DNA of 59,047 nt from Thermoanaerobaculia bacterium (GTDB lineage: Bacteria; Acidobacteriota; Thermoanaerobaculia; UBA5066), in assembly GCA_022071945.1 (NCBI GenBank), contig JAJVIN010000036.1, positions 1-59,047 on the forward strand. The letters run 5' to 3'. The notes below the pieces were generated by a model. It did not search any database. It saw only the letters and a list, made by a program, of their open reading frames with translations, and was not told the origin of the DNA. Shown here piece by piece: positions 43,434 to 51,011 of this stretch (positions are counted from its first letter, which is position 1; each line of letters begins with the position of its first letter). A program made the position numbers and the translations under genes.

Positions 43434-44981
43434 TCAGTTCGCCAAGGCGGCCGTCGGCACCGGCGTCGGAACCGGCGCCTCGGCCCCCGTCCCCGGGATC
43501 GCGATTCCCACCGAGACCGGAGCCTGAGGGGACTCGGTCGAGGGCGGCAAACTGATCGGGAACGTCGGCAGCGGAGGCACAGGGGTCGGCGTCGGGACCG
43601 CCTTGAGCGCGGCCTGCCGCCTCACCTCCGACACGGCGAAGAGAATCGCGCTCAAGAGGATCACGAGCGAGAGGCCGATGAGCGAGTAGCGCCACAGCTT
43701 GTCTTTCTTGACGGCCTCGGAAGCCTCGGCCGTGCCGGGCGCGGGCTCCGGCGGAGCGGGTTTTGCGCCCTCGGCCGCGGGCGGAGGAGCCGGCGGCGTC
43801 AGCGGGGGCGGGGGCGGATTCCCCTTCTGCTTCCCTGGTTTCGGGGGATTCGCTTCTTCCTTCTTCGAAAGGAACGGGGGCGGGGACGCCAGGTCCCGCT
43901 TGGGCGGCTCGGGCGGAGGCGGGGCCTTCTTTTCCTTGGGTCTTCCCTCGGGAGGCGGAGGCGCGACGGGCGACGGCGCCGAGGCCGTCTCCACCGCCGC
44001 GGGCAGGTCCCCGGGAGGGGGAGGCGCCCCAGGGTGGTGGCGGGAGGGCATCTTCATCACGATCTGGATCGTGGGTCCCTCCGAGGGCGGCGCGACCGTG
44101 GCCTTCGGCCGCCGGATCCGGCTGTCGCTGAGACCCGCGAGCACTCCCGGGAGGTTCACGAGCTCCCGAAGGTCCTGGGCCACTTCGGCGGCGTCCGCGT
44201 AGCGCTCGTCCCGGTTCTTGGCGAGCATCCGCTTCAGGACCGTGCCGACCTCGTGGGGAATGTCCTCGCGAATCGTCGTCGGATCGTCGGGCTCCTCGTT
44301 GAGGATCTGCAGGACGAGGGTCGTCAAGGTCTCGGCCGGAAACGGCCGCTTGAACGTCAGGGTCTGGTAGAGGACGATGCCGAGCGAGAAGATGTCGCTT
44401 CTCGAGTCGAGCTTCTCGCCCCGGATCTGCTCCGGCGACATGTAGGCCGGGGACCCGACCATCTGGCCGGCGCTCGTCAACTCGACATCGCCCCAGATGA
44501 TCTTGCCGATGCCGAAATCCGTGACCTTGGCGGCGAGAGTGTCGGTCAGGAGGATGTTCGCGGGCTTGATGTCTCTGTGGATGACCCCGCGCTCGTGAGC
44601 GTAGCCGAGGGCATCGGCAACCTCCGCCACGATCCGGATGCGATCCACGACCGGGACGGCCGTGGGCGGCCCCGTGAGCTTGTCGGCCAGGCTTCCCCCG
44701 CTGACGAACTCCATGGCCAAAAAGAGCGTTCCCTCGTGCTCCCCGACGTCGTAGAGGGTGACGATGTTCGGATGCTGGAGCTTTCCGGAAATGCGCGCCT
44801 CGCGCTTGAACCGGGCCTTCGCCTCGTCCGGATCGAACCCGCCTCCCGATTCGTTGAACTGGATGGTCTTGAGCGCGATGATGCGTTCGATTTCAGGATC
44901 GCGCGCCAGGTACACGACGCCCATGGCGCCCTTGCCGAGCTCCCGCAGGATCTCGTACCGTCCGATCTTGTTGTTATCCAC
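43434..44981 (-). CDS. Membrane Ser/Thr protein kinase (PknB-like)
   Basis: This 515-aa protein has an N-terminal Hanks-type kinase (residues 1-270): Gly loop LGKGAMGVVYLAR, Lys in IALKTIQFN, HRDIKPANILL near 134, DFGIGK near 154 and an activation-segment end GSPAYMSPEQIRGEK. A long Pro/Ala linker (about 290-425) precedes one membrane segment (WRYSLIGLSLVILLSAILFA) and a short external Pro/Thr tail with no PASTA repeats. It probably signals across the membrane. The DUF2007-like gene ends 18 nt upstream of its start codon on the same strand, suggesting co-transcription. The many proline runs should need EF-P. Confidence 0.92.
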   Translation of the reverse strand: MDNNKIGRYEILRELGKGAMGVVYLARDPEIERIIALKTIQFNESGGGFDPDEAKARFKREARISGKLQHPNIVTLYDVGEHEGTLFLAMEFVSGGSLADKLTGPPTAVPVVDRIRIVAEVADALGYAHERGVIHRDIKPANILLTDTLAAKVTDFGIGKIIWGDVELTSAGQMVGSPAYMSPEQIRGEKLDSRSDIFSLGIVLYQTLTFKRPFPAETLTTLVLQILNEEPDDPTTIREDIPHEVGTVLKRMLAKNRDERYADAAEVAQDLRELVNLPGVLAGLSDSRIRRPKATVAPPSEGPTIQIVMKMPSRHHPGAPPPPGDLPAAVETASAPSPVAPPPPEGRPKEKKAPPPPEPPKRDLASPPPFLSKKEEANPPKPGKQKGNPPPPPLTPPAPPPAAEGAKPAPPEPAPGTAEASEAVKKDKLWRYSLIGLSLVILLSAILFAVSEVRRQAALKAVPTPTPVPPLPTFPISLPPSTESPQAPVSVGIAIPGTGAEAPVPTPVPTAALAN

Positions 44982-44999
44982 GAACCGATAACCTTACCA

Positions 45000-45362
45000 T
45001 CACGCCTCTTTGTTCGGTTCCGGCTCGGCTGACTCGTCGATTGAGACCATGCCGTCCTCGGTCAAGACTGTCTCTTCCCCTTCCTTGGCCGACGCGAACT
45101 CCTTCTCGCGGTTCGCCAGGGCGGCCCGGGCGGCCTCGAGCTGAGAAGCGGGGACCGCGATCACGACATCCATCAGTTCCTCGTTCTGCGCCGGAACCTG
45201 GTGGAGGCTCCTGTCCACTATGGAAGCGCGGAAGCCCATGGACTCCAGGAATCCGACGACCAGGGCGGCCTCGGCCTCCCCGCCGGCCTCCTCGAGAGCC
45301 TCCCACGGCTCCTCGACAGCCTGCTCCGGGGTCTCTTCCTCGCGTTCGTCACGTGGTTCCAT
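45000..45362 (-). CDS. DUF2007-like signal-transducing small protein (120 aa)
   Basis: It has an acidic N-terminal tail, then a ferredoxin-like core: EAEAALVVGFLESMGFRASI and ELMDVVIAVPASQLEAARAA. This resembles the DUF2007 family (putative prokaryotic signal-transducing protein), where the helix-strand pair is followed by a V-P-x-x-x-x-E-A segment. The C-terminal 25 residues are acidic and probably disordered. It is cytoplasmic. It lies between selD and the kinase gene, on the same strand and with short gaps. Confidence 0.7.
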   Translation of the reverse strand: MEPRDEREEETPEQAVEEPWEALEEAGGEAEAALVVGFLESMGFRASIVDRSLHQVPAQNEELMDVVIAVPASQLEAARAALANREKEFASAKEGEETVLTEDGMVSIDESAEPEPNKEA

Positions 45363-45392
45363 GACTCCCTCCTTGCGTCTCTACCGGGTCCG

Positions 45393-46505
45393 TCAGGGCC
45401 GGATCCGGATGCGCGCCTGGCGCGTTTCTTCTTCGAGAACTCTCCCAATTATCCTCGCCATCACCCCTTCCGCCTCGGCTCGCTTGACGAAATCCGATGC
45501 GTCCTTCTCCTCTAGGGCAAGGAGGAGCCCTCCGGAAGTCTGGGCATCGCATAAGAGAAGAAGGGTGCTCTCGGCAACGGACGAGGGGGCTTCCAGAAAC
45601 GGACGCTGGGTCTCGAGGTTCCGGACAGACCCGTCAGGAGCGATTCCAGCTTCCGCAAGACGCTCAGCCCCGGGCAGATACGGGATCGCGTCGAGCCAGA
45701 GCTCGGCGCACCGGGCCGGGGGACCAAGAAGCATCTCGCGCAGGTGACCGGCAAGACCGTATCCCGTGACATCTGTACACGCGGAGACTCGCAGGCCCCT
45801 CGCGAGTCTGGCAGGCGCGTCGTTCAGGGAGGCCATGACCTCCACGGCCGTCCGTTCCTCCTCGGCCGAGATCTCCGGTCCTCGCCGGAAGAAGCCTCCG
45901 AGCGCCCGGGCCCGAAGCGCGGAGGCGACCACTCCCGAGCCGAGAGGTTTCGTCAGGACCAAGGCGTCTCCGGCACGAACGCCCACGTTCCGCCAGATGT
46001 CGCCAAGCCGGGCCCTGCCCGTGACCGCCATCCCGAAGACCGGCACGTCAAAGTCGACGGAATGGCCGCCGAGCACCGGGATACCCGCGCGCCGGGCCGT
46101 CTCGCTTCCGCCTGAAACGATCTCGGTGAGGACCTCCAGCGGGAGATCCTTCACCGGGAACCCGACGATGTTGAGCGCGAAGAGCGGCTCGCCCCCCATC
46201 GCATAGATGTCCGAGAGCGAGTTGGCCGCGGCCACGCGGCCGAAGTCGAAGGGCGACTCCACGATCGGGGTGAAGAAATCGATGGTCGAAAGAATCGTCT
46301 CGGCGGACGGATCCGAAGGGTCGCCAAGGCAGTAAGCGGCTGCGTCGTCTGACGAAGACACCCCGACCACGGACCGGCCATCGGACGGCCTCGGAATCGT
46401 GGCCAGGATCCTCGCCAGGTCAGCCTGACCCAGCTTGCACGCTCACCCCGCCGCGGAGGCAAACGTCAGGATCGAGCGGTGGGTCTTCTTGCCCAGGATG
46501 GTCAT
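45393..46505 (-). CDS. selD: Selenide, water dikinase (selenophosphate synthetase) with in-frame UGA (Sec)
   Basis: The gene must be read through a TGA at 46443-46445 to include the catalytic loop: ATG at 46505, then MTILGKKTHRSILTFASAAG, UGA at residue 21, ACKLGQADLARILAT. In E. coli SelD the same loop is GAGCGCK, and the UGA falls on the catalytic Cys17; the next Cys and the essential Lys are kept (ACK). The rest (370 aa in total) is complete: SSSDDAAAY, TIDFFTPIVESPFDFGRVAA, NSLSDIYAMGGEP, LGGHSVDFDVPVFG, TDVTGYGLAGHL and DAQTSGGLLLAL. SelD makes selenophosphate for selenocysteine and selenouridine synthesis. Sec-containing SelD is well known. An automatic call would start too late, at the GTG at 46370. 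Confidence 0.93.
46414..46434 (-). promoter_or_regulatory. SECIS-like hairpin after the selD UGA
   Basis: Eight nt after the UGA, a 9-bp stem (GCTGGGTCA with TGACCTGGC, two G-T pairs) closes the loop GGC, which starts 18 nt after the UGA. The G at the first loop position and the distance fit a bacterial SECIS and closely match the hairpin in the thioredoxin-like gene. Confidence 0.7.
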
Positions 46506-46523
46506 CGAGAGACGCGGACCGGC

Positions 46524-47159
46524 TCAGGAGAGCTTGGCGAGCTTGGCCACGTCGATCGAGGAGTAGACCTTCCGGACGAAGTCGGGTTCCACGCCGCTCG
46601 CGCGGATCGTGATGACGAAGCGCTTGTTCACGACGATCGAGAGCTCACCCCGCTTCGACTCCTTCTCCCACTTCTCGACGCCCGGGTTCTCCCCGATCGT
46701 CACGCCCTTCTCGTACCCCTCGGTCGATTCCCGCGAAAACTGTGACGCCATGGCCACGAAGGCATAGATCGGGGCGTTGAAGGCTCCATCCATAAGAGTG
46801 ACCTCGAGATCCTGCCCTTCCTTCGAATAGTTCCTTTCGGCCTGGGAGATCTTGAACCCCATCGCGGCCGTGGTTTCCCCGCGGGGTTCCTGCGCCTCGA
46901 AGCCGGACGGCGCGGCGGGCAAAAGCTCGATGAGCTTCGAGAAGTGCACGGGCTCGACGGGTTTTTGAGATTCCATCTCCTTGGCGGCCTTGGCGGCCTT
47001 CTCCGCGGCGTCGCTGATCTGCTTCATCGCGGCGATCGGGTTGTTGGAAAGCTCCTTTCCCTCCTCGACGGGCTTGGGAGCCTCTTCCTTGCGGCATCCC
47101 GAGAAGACGAACCCGCACAGGGCAACGAGGCAGACGAACGTGGTGAGTTTCTTTTTCAC
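46524..47159 (-). CDS. Lipoprotein of unknown function (211 aa)
   Basis: It has a lipoprotein signal: MKKKLTTFVCLVALCGFVFS followed by GC (lipobox FSGC). A helical Lys/Glu/Ala stretch (AMKQISDAAEKAAKAAKEME) leads to a strand-rich domain (FEAQEPRGETTAAMGFKISQ; ELSIVVNKRFVITIRASGVE) of a kind seen in periplasmic lipoproteins with unknown ligands. It should be anchored to a membrane facing the periplasm. It ends 18 nt before the selD start on the same strand, so the two may be co-transcribed. I do not recognise a named family. Confidence 0.75.
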   Translation of the reverse strand: MKKKLTTFVCLVALCGFVFSGCRKEEAPKPVEEGKELSNNPIAAMKQISDAAEKAAKAAKEMESQKPVEPVHFSKLIELLPAAPSGFEAQEPRGETTAAMGFKISQAERNYSKEGQDLEVTLMDGAFNAPIYAFVAMASQFSRESTEGYEKGVTIGENPGVEKWEKESKRGELSIVVNKRFVITIRASGVEPDFVRKVYSSIDVAKLAKLS

Positions 47160-47189
47160 TTTTTCCTCCAGTCCCCTTTCCGCCAGCTT

Positions 47190-48191
47190 CTAGAGTGCGC
47201 TGGTGCCGGGAGGGACGAGCTTGTCGATGGTGGCTGAGTCCTCGGCGGTGATCTCGAGCTCGGTCGCCTTGACGCAGTCCTCGAGCTGTTCGAGCGTCCT
47301 CGGACCAATGATGGCCGAGGTCACGGCCGGGTGACGGAGTGTCCAGGCAATCGCGAACTGGCTGAGCGGGACCCCTTTCGTCGCGGTGAGCGCAAGAAGC
47401 GACTCCACGACATCCAGACGTCTCTCGAACTTGGGGTTGGCCAGATCCCCGATCCAGACGGCGGCGCGGGGGCTGTCCATCGGATTGGCGCTGGCCTTCC
47501 GGTACTTTCCGGTCAGCCAGCCGCCCTCCAGGGGGCTCCAGACGATGGCGCCGATGCCGAACTTCTGGGCCATCGGGAAATGCTCGGCCTCCATCGTGCG
47601 GCGCAGGATGCTGTAGGGGGGCTGCAGGGAGATCCAGCGTTCGAAGCGGTTCCGATCGCTGATCCAGAGCGTCTCGACGACCTCCCAGCTATCCAGCCTT
47701 CTGCTCCAGGCCAGCGAGCTGTCATTCTGGTGGCTCGTGGAGCAGCCGATGTAGCGGATCTTCCCGGCCGCCACCAGGTGGGTGAGGGTCGCGAGGGTCT
47801 CCTCCCAGGGCGTGTCGGGATCGGGCCGGTGGATCTGGTAGAGATCGATCACGTCCGTACCGAGACGTCTGAGGCTGTTTTCGACCTGTTCCTGGATGGC
47901 TTTCCTGGAGAGCCCGCGCTGGTTGGCCCCCGGACCCATCGGGGCCCAGACCTTGGTTGCCAGGACGACGTCGTTTCTGCGGCCGGCGAGAGCCTTGCCG
48001 ACGATCGTTTCGGACTCCCCATCGGAGTAGTTGTTCGAGGTGTCGATGAAGTTGATGCCGAGATCCAGGGCTCGATGAATGATCCGGACGCATTCGGAAT
48101 GGTCCGGGTTACCCCACTTGCCGAACATCATGGCTCCCAGACAAAGCGGAGAGACCTTGAGGCCCGAGCGGCCGAGATTCTTCGTTTTCAC
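47190..48191 (-). CDS. Aldo/keto reductase
   Basis: A 333-aa NADPH-dependent oxidoreductase with the AKR barrel. It starts MKTKNLGRSGLKVSPLCLGA. The catalytic tetrad is seen as Asp and Tyr in INFIDTSNNYSDGESE, Lys in VVLATKVWAP and His in DLYQIHRPDPDTP. The C-terminal cofactor region is WTLRHPAVTSAIIGPRTLEQ. It resembles the YajO/Tas group rather than the sugar reductases. The carbonyl substrate cannot be inferred. Upstream lies a repeat-rich region that could control it. Confidence 0.9.
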   Translation of the reverse strand: MKTKNLGRSGLKVSPLCLGAMMFGKWGNPDHSECVRIIHRALDLGINFIDTSNNYSDGESETIVGKALAGRRNDVVLATKVWAPMGPGANQRGLSRKAIQEQVENSLRRLGTDVIDLYQIHRPDPDTPWEETLATLTHLVAAGKIRYIGCSTSHQNDSSLAWSRRLDSWEVVETLWISDRNRFERWISLQPPYSILRRTMEAEHFPMAQKFGIGAIVWSPLEGGWLTGKYRKASANPMDSPRAAVWIGDLANPKFERRLDVVESLLALTATKGVPLSQFAIAWTLRHPAVTSAIIGPRTLEQLEDCVKATELEITAEDSATIDKLVPPGTSAL

Positions 48192-48220
48192 GTCCGCCTC
48201 CCGCGAATCCGGGGAAGTCT

Positions 48221-48296
48221 ACGCCTGATCCGGTCCCTGATCCGGTGTCTGATCTGGCCCCAGGCTAGGCGCCGGATCAGGCGCCGGATCAGGCGT
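48221..48296. repeat. Nested inverted and direct repeats of CTGATCCGG
   Basis: Three direct copies of ctgatccgg (48225, 48237 and 48249, the last with one change) face two inverted copies (48272 and 48284). The outer arms are a perfect 13-bp inverted repeat (48221-48233 with 48284-48296). It lies in the 150-nt divergent spacer between the aldo/keto reductase and a small plus-strand gene, so it could be an operator array or a large RNA hairpin. Confidence 0.8.
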
Positions 48297-48342
48297 AAAC
48301 CATTTGTCCCGCCCTACGTCTAAAGGAGGGAAGGGGATTCTG

Positions 48343-48570
48343 ATGCCGACGACGGCTCTTCCGAGCGCCCACCCGAGCGATGCGGAGCTGATCCTCACGA
48401 TCGAGGGAAAGGGACTCGCCGCGACGGTGGCGCACCTTTACTCTTGTTTTGCCTGCGCCAGTCTGGTCAGGGGTTTCGTGGCGGAGTACCTCGCTCCCCA
48501 GGAGACGTTCGAAGCCGAGAAGGACCCCCGGGACCTCCCCTGGCCGGCGGCCGCCGTTCACGGTCGCTGA
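48343..48570 (+). CDS. Small protein of unknown function (75 aa)
   Basis: The ATG at 48343 follows AGGAGG by about 12 nt. The sequence (DAELILTIEGKGLAATVAHL, YSCFACASLVRGFVAEYLAP) has two closely spaced cysteines in CFAC and a Pro/Trp-containing end. It might bind a metal or form a disulfide. No family is recognised. Codon positions look coding and the ribosome site is fair, so it is probably real. It is expressed divergently from the aldo/keto reductase across a repeat array. Confidence 0.5.
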   Translation: MPTTALPSAHPSDAELILTIEGKGLAATVAHLYSCFACASLVRGFVAEYLAPQETFEAEKDPRDLPWPAAAVHGR

Positions 48571-48603
48571 GGAGCGGGACGGGATTCGCGAAGCCGGGGG
48601 CGG

Positions 48604-48632
48604 CCGGGCGGGGGCCAGGGGCCGCCGCCCGG
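48604..48632. terminator. Strong hairpin between convergent genes
   Basis: A 13-position stem with one G-G mismatch and a 3-nt loop (48604-48616 with 48620-48632) lies between the small-protein stop and the OsmC stop. There is no T-run; it probably serves both directions. Confidence 0.5.
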
Positions 48633-48639
48633 CGCGCTG

Positions 48640-49059
48640 TCAGGGCCGATGAGCAGGCCCCCGCTGATACGTTTCCACGATTTCGACCCGATCCCCGAGA
48701 GTCAGCCGGACCGGGCAGGTCTTGGCCGCTCCGACGAGGCGCCTGAAATCCTCGTCGGAGCAGTCTGAATCGATCCAGATCACCAGGGTGAGACGTTCGA
48801 TCCGGCGGGGAGCGGCGGACATCTCCTTTTCGACCTCGAACTCCACGTGCCGAAGAGGAATCTCGTTTCGCCGTGCGAACAGGGCGACGATCGTCACCGC
48901 GCAGGCTCCGAGCGAGGCCGCGCAGAGGTCCGTGGGGGAGAAAGCGCTGCCGTCTCCCCCGTTGTCCACCGGCGGCGTGGTCCGGATCTCGGCTCCCGAC
49001 GGGCCGTGAACCAGCCGCACGTCCAGGCCGGAGAGGATCCCCGCGATCTTCACTCCCAT
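48640..49059 (-). CDS. OsmC/Ohr-family peroxiredoxin-like protein
   Basis: A 139-aa protein with the OsmC fold. Both reactive-site cysteines of the family are present: TDLCAASLGACAVTIVALFA and GAAKTCPVRLTLGD. The family reduces organic hydroperoxides with thiols. The N-terminal strand pair (DVRLVHGPSGAEIRTTPPVD) and NGGDGSAFSPTDL loop are typical. It starts 4 nt after the stop of the upstream DUF4914-like gene on the same strand, so the two are likely co-transcribed. Confidence 0.88.
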   Translation of the reverse strand: MGVKIAGILSGLDVRLVHGPSGAEIRTTPPVDNGGDGSAFSPTDLCAASLGACAVTIVALFARRNEIPLRHVEFEVEKEMSAAPRRIERLTLVIWIDSDCSDEDFRRLVGAAKTCPVRLTLGDRVEIVETYQRGPAHRP

Positions 49060-49063
49060 CGCG

Positions 49064-50839
49064 TCAGCCCGCCATGTCGAGCCAGTTGAACCAGATCGGG
49101 TGGTGCTCCTTGTACCAGCTCAGGACTTCGCGGATCAGGGCCCTCTTGTCCGGCGCGAGGACGGCGTCATCGATCCGCTCGAAGTGCAGCCGAATCCGGT
49201 TCTCGCCGAAGTACTCGAGGGACTCAGAGCAGAGGGTCTGGAGCTCGTTGCGAATCCGTCCCGAATCGGACACCTTGACGGGGCGGGTCCTGTAGTCCTG
49301 GCCGCGATAGAACCGGTCGAGGAGAGGGGAGAAGACGAGTCGGCTCTCCTCGAACGACTCCATGAGGCGCAGAGTCAGGTCGACCTCGAGGATGCCGTTG
49401 GCCGAAGATGCCCGCGTCGTCACCTTGTAGACGCCCTTCTGGATCTCCTCGACGCCCGGTGCTCCGGTGTAGGGATCCGGAAGCATGAATCCCGAAAGCG
49501 AGAGAACGCCCCATTCCTTCTTCGGGAAGAAATCGTCCACCGTAACGGTGCGCATCGACACCGGCATGCCAGCGTCCCGGGCTTCACGGAGGATCTGGGT
49601 GTACTCGGCGACTTCCTTTTCCGAGGCGGACTGGCCGAGGAGCTCGGAGAGGCGGGCGGCGAAATCAGGGGCGTCGGTATCGAGGTGGATGATCTTCCTC
49701 TCGATGTCGTAGCTGACGTCGAATTTCGACGTGAAGAGGCACATCGACGTGACGTTCTTCAGAACGGGATCGAGGCTCGCCGCCTGGATCGCTTCCGCCG
49801 TCGCCGCGTAGCCGTCGACAAGGAACAGGTGCCGCTTGCCGTCGCCGTCCGTGAAGAGCCCGACCCGGTAGGTGGGCGCGTAGGTGCCCGACTCGGTGAA
49901 GGCCTTCAGGCCGGACGGAAGGACCCAGCCGTCCGGAATGACGTGGGCGCCCGCCGCCTTCCACTCGTCCCAGAGCTTCCCGATCCTGCCGATCCGGGTC
50001 GAGCCGCCGAGGGTCCAGACATGGACGCGGTCGGCCTCGATATCGGGGTAGGTGCTCTTGATGGCCTGCATGACGAGCGAGCGCGGCGCGAGGTAGTCGA
50101 GGAGGATCGAGGACTCGGCCGCTTTCGTGACGACCTCGCGCGGCAGCACGAGGTTCCCCATGTAGCCCTCGTAGGGCTTGACGACCTTCAACGGCTGGTC
50201 GAAGAGGTGAAGGACCGTCAGGGGGCCGCTCTCGTTCCCCCGGGCGAAGCGGGACGTGTTTTCGAGAGTGTCGACCGCGGCGCCCCAGACGATCACCCGG
50301 TCGCGCTGCACCTCCCGCCAGAACATGGCCCAGTTGTAGGCCGGGTCGTTGATCAGGCGATGGACTTTGCGCTCGAGGTACTTGGCGATCTGGGGCCGGG
50401 CGTAGATGCGGCCGAAGCCGAGGAGCGGATTCGACCCCATGTCGGGGGTCTCGCCCCCCTTGGGCATCAGACCCTCTCCGAGACAGACCATGATCGCGTG
50501 GTTCTCTGGAAGGGTCCGCGTCAGGTACCAGAGCGACTCGCTCATCGCGTAGGCGGAGGCGGCGTCGGCGTCCTTCTTGATCCGGTTCGAAGCGCTCTTG
50601 TCCAGACCCTTGGCCTCGCCGAAGCGCCCGAAGAGGCGGGTCCCGAGGGCCGTGACGGCCGAGGCCGAGATCAGGGCCTTTTCCATCCCGGGACCAACGA
50701 AGGAGAGCGGTCCGTCGGGCTTGCCCTCCACCCACCGCTCTTCGACGTCTTCGAGCCAGAGGTGGAAGCGCCCGAGTACCGGACGGCTGTCGAACGCCCA
50801 CTGGGCGATCCGGTCGCGCCGTGTTCGATCCATGATCAT
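49064..50839 (-). CDS. Conserved DUF4914-like protein (591 aa)
   Basis: A large cytoplasmic protein; GGAGG lies 4 nt before the ATG at 50839. The N-terminal half has NHAIMVCLGEGLMPKGGETP and DMGSNPLLGFGRIYARPQIA. The middle has VIVWGAAVDTLENTSRFARG and RVHVWTLGGSTRIGRIGKLW. The C-terminal half has TVDDFFPKKEWGVLSLSGFM and a final YKEHHPIWFNWLDMAG. From memory these fit the uncharacterised DUF4914 family, which I cannot verify here. Phosphoenolpyruvate-carboxykinase-like segments may be present, but no P-loop is clear. The function is unknown. Pairing with OsmC may mean a role in stress or carbon metabolism. Confidence 0.7.
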   Translation of the reverse strand: MIMDRTRRDRIAQWAFDSRPVLGRFHLWLEDVEERWVEGKPDGPLSFVGPGMEKALISASAVTALGTRLFGRFGEAKGLDKSASNRIKKDADAASAYAMSESLWYLTRTLPENHAIMVCLGEGLMPKGGETPDMGSNPLLGFGRIYARPQIAKYLERKVHRLINDPAYNWAMFWREVQRDRVIVWGAAVDTLENTSRFARGNESGPLTVLHLFDQPLKVVKPYEGYMGNLVLPREVVTKAAESSILLDYLAPRSLVMQAIKSTYPDIEADRVHVWTLGGSTRIGRIGKLWDEWKAAGAHVIPDGWVLPSGLKAFTESGTYAPTYRVGLFTDGDGKRHLFLVDGYAATAEAIQAASLDPVLKNVTSMCLFTSKFDVSYDIERKIIHLDTDAPDFAARLSELLGQSASEKEVAEYTQILREARDAGMPVSMRTVTVDDFFPKKEWGVLSLSGFMLPDPYTGAPGVEEIQKGVYKVTTRASSANGILEVDLTLRLMESFEESRLVFSPLLDRFYRGQDYRTRPVKVSDSGRIRNELQTLCSESLEYFGENRIRLHFERIDDAVLAPDKRALIREVLSWYKEHHPIWFNWLDMAG

Positions 50840-51011
50840 GTCACCTCCATCAGGGCCGCCTCAGAACGAGGGACGGCTCACACTCCTGTCAGGACTGCTC
50901 CGACAAAAATACCGCACTCGGGCTCTTCCGGGCCGCCAAACTGAAACCCCCGAGCCCTGAATCGTGTCGAAGGCAGGCCCGGGCCACGATCCGGGACGGG
51001 AATGGCGGCTT

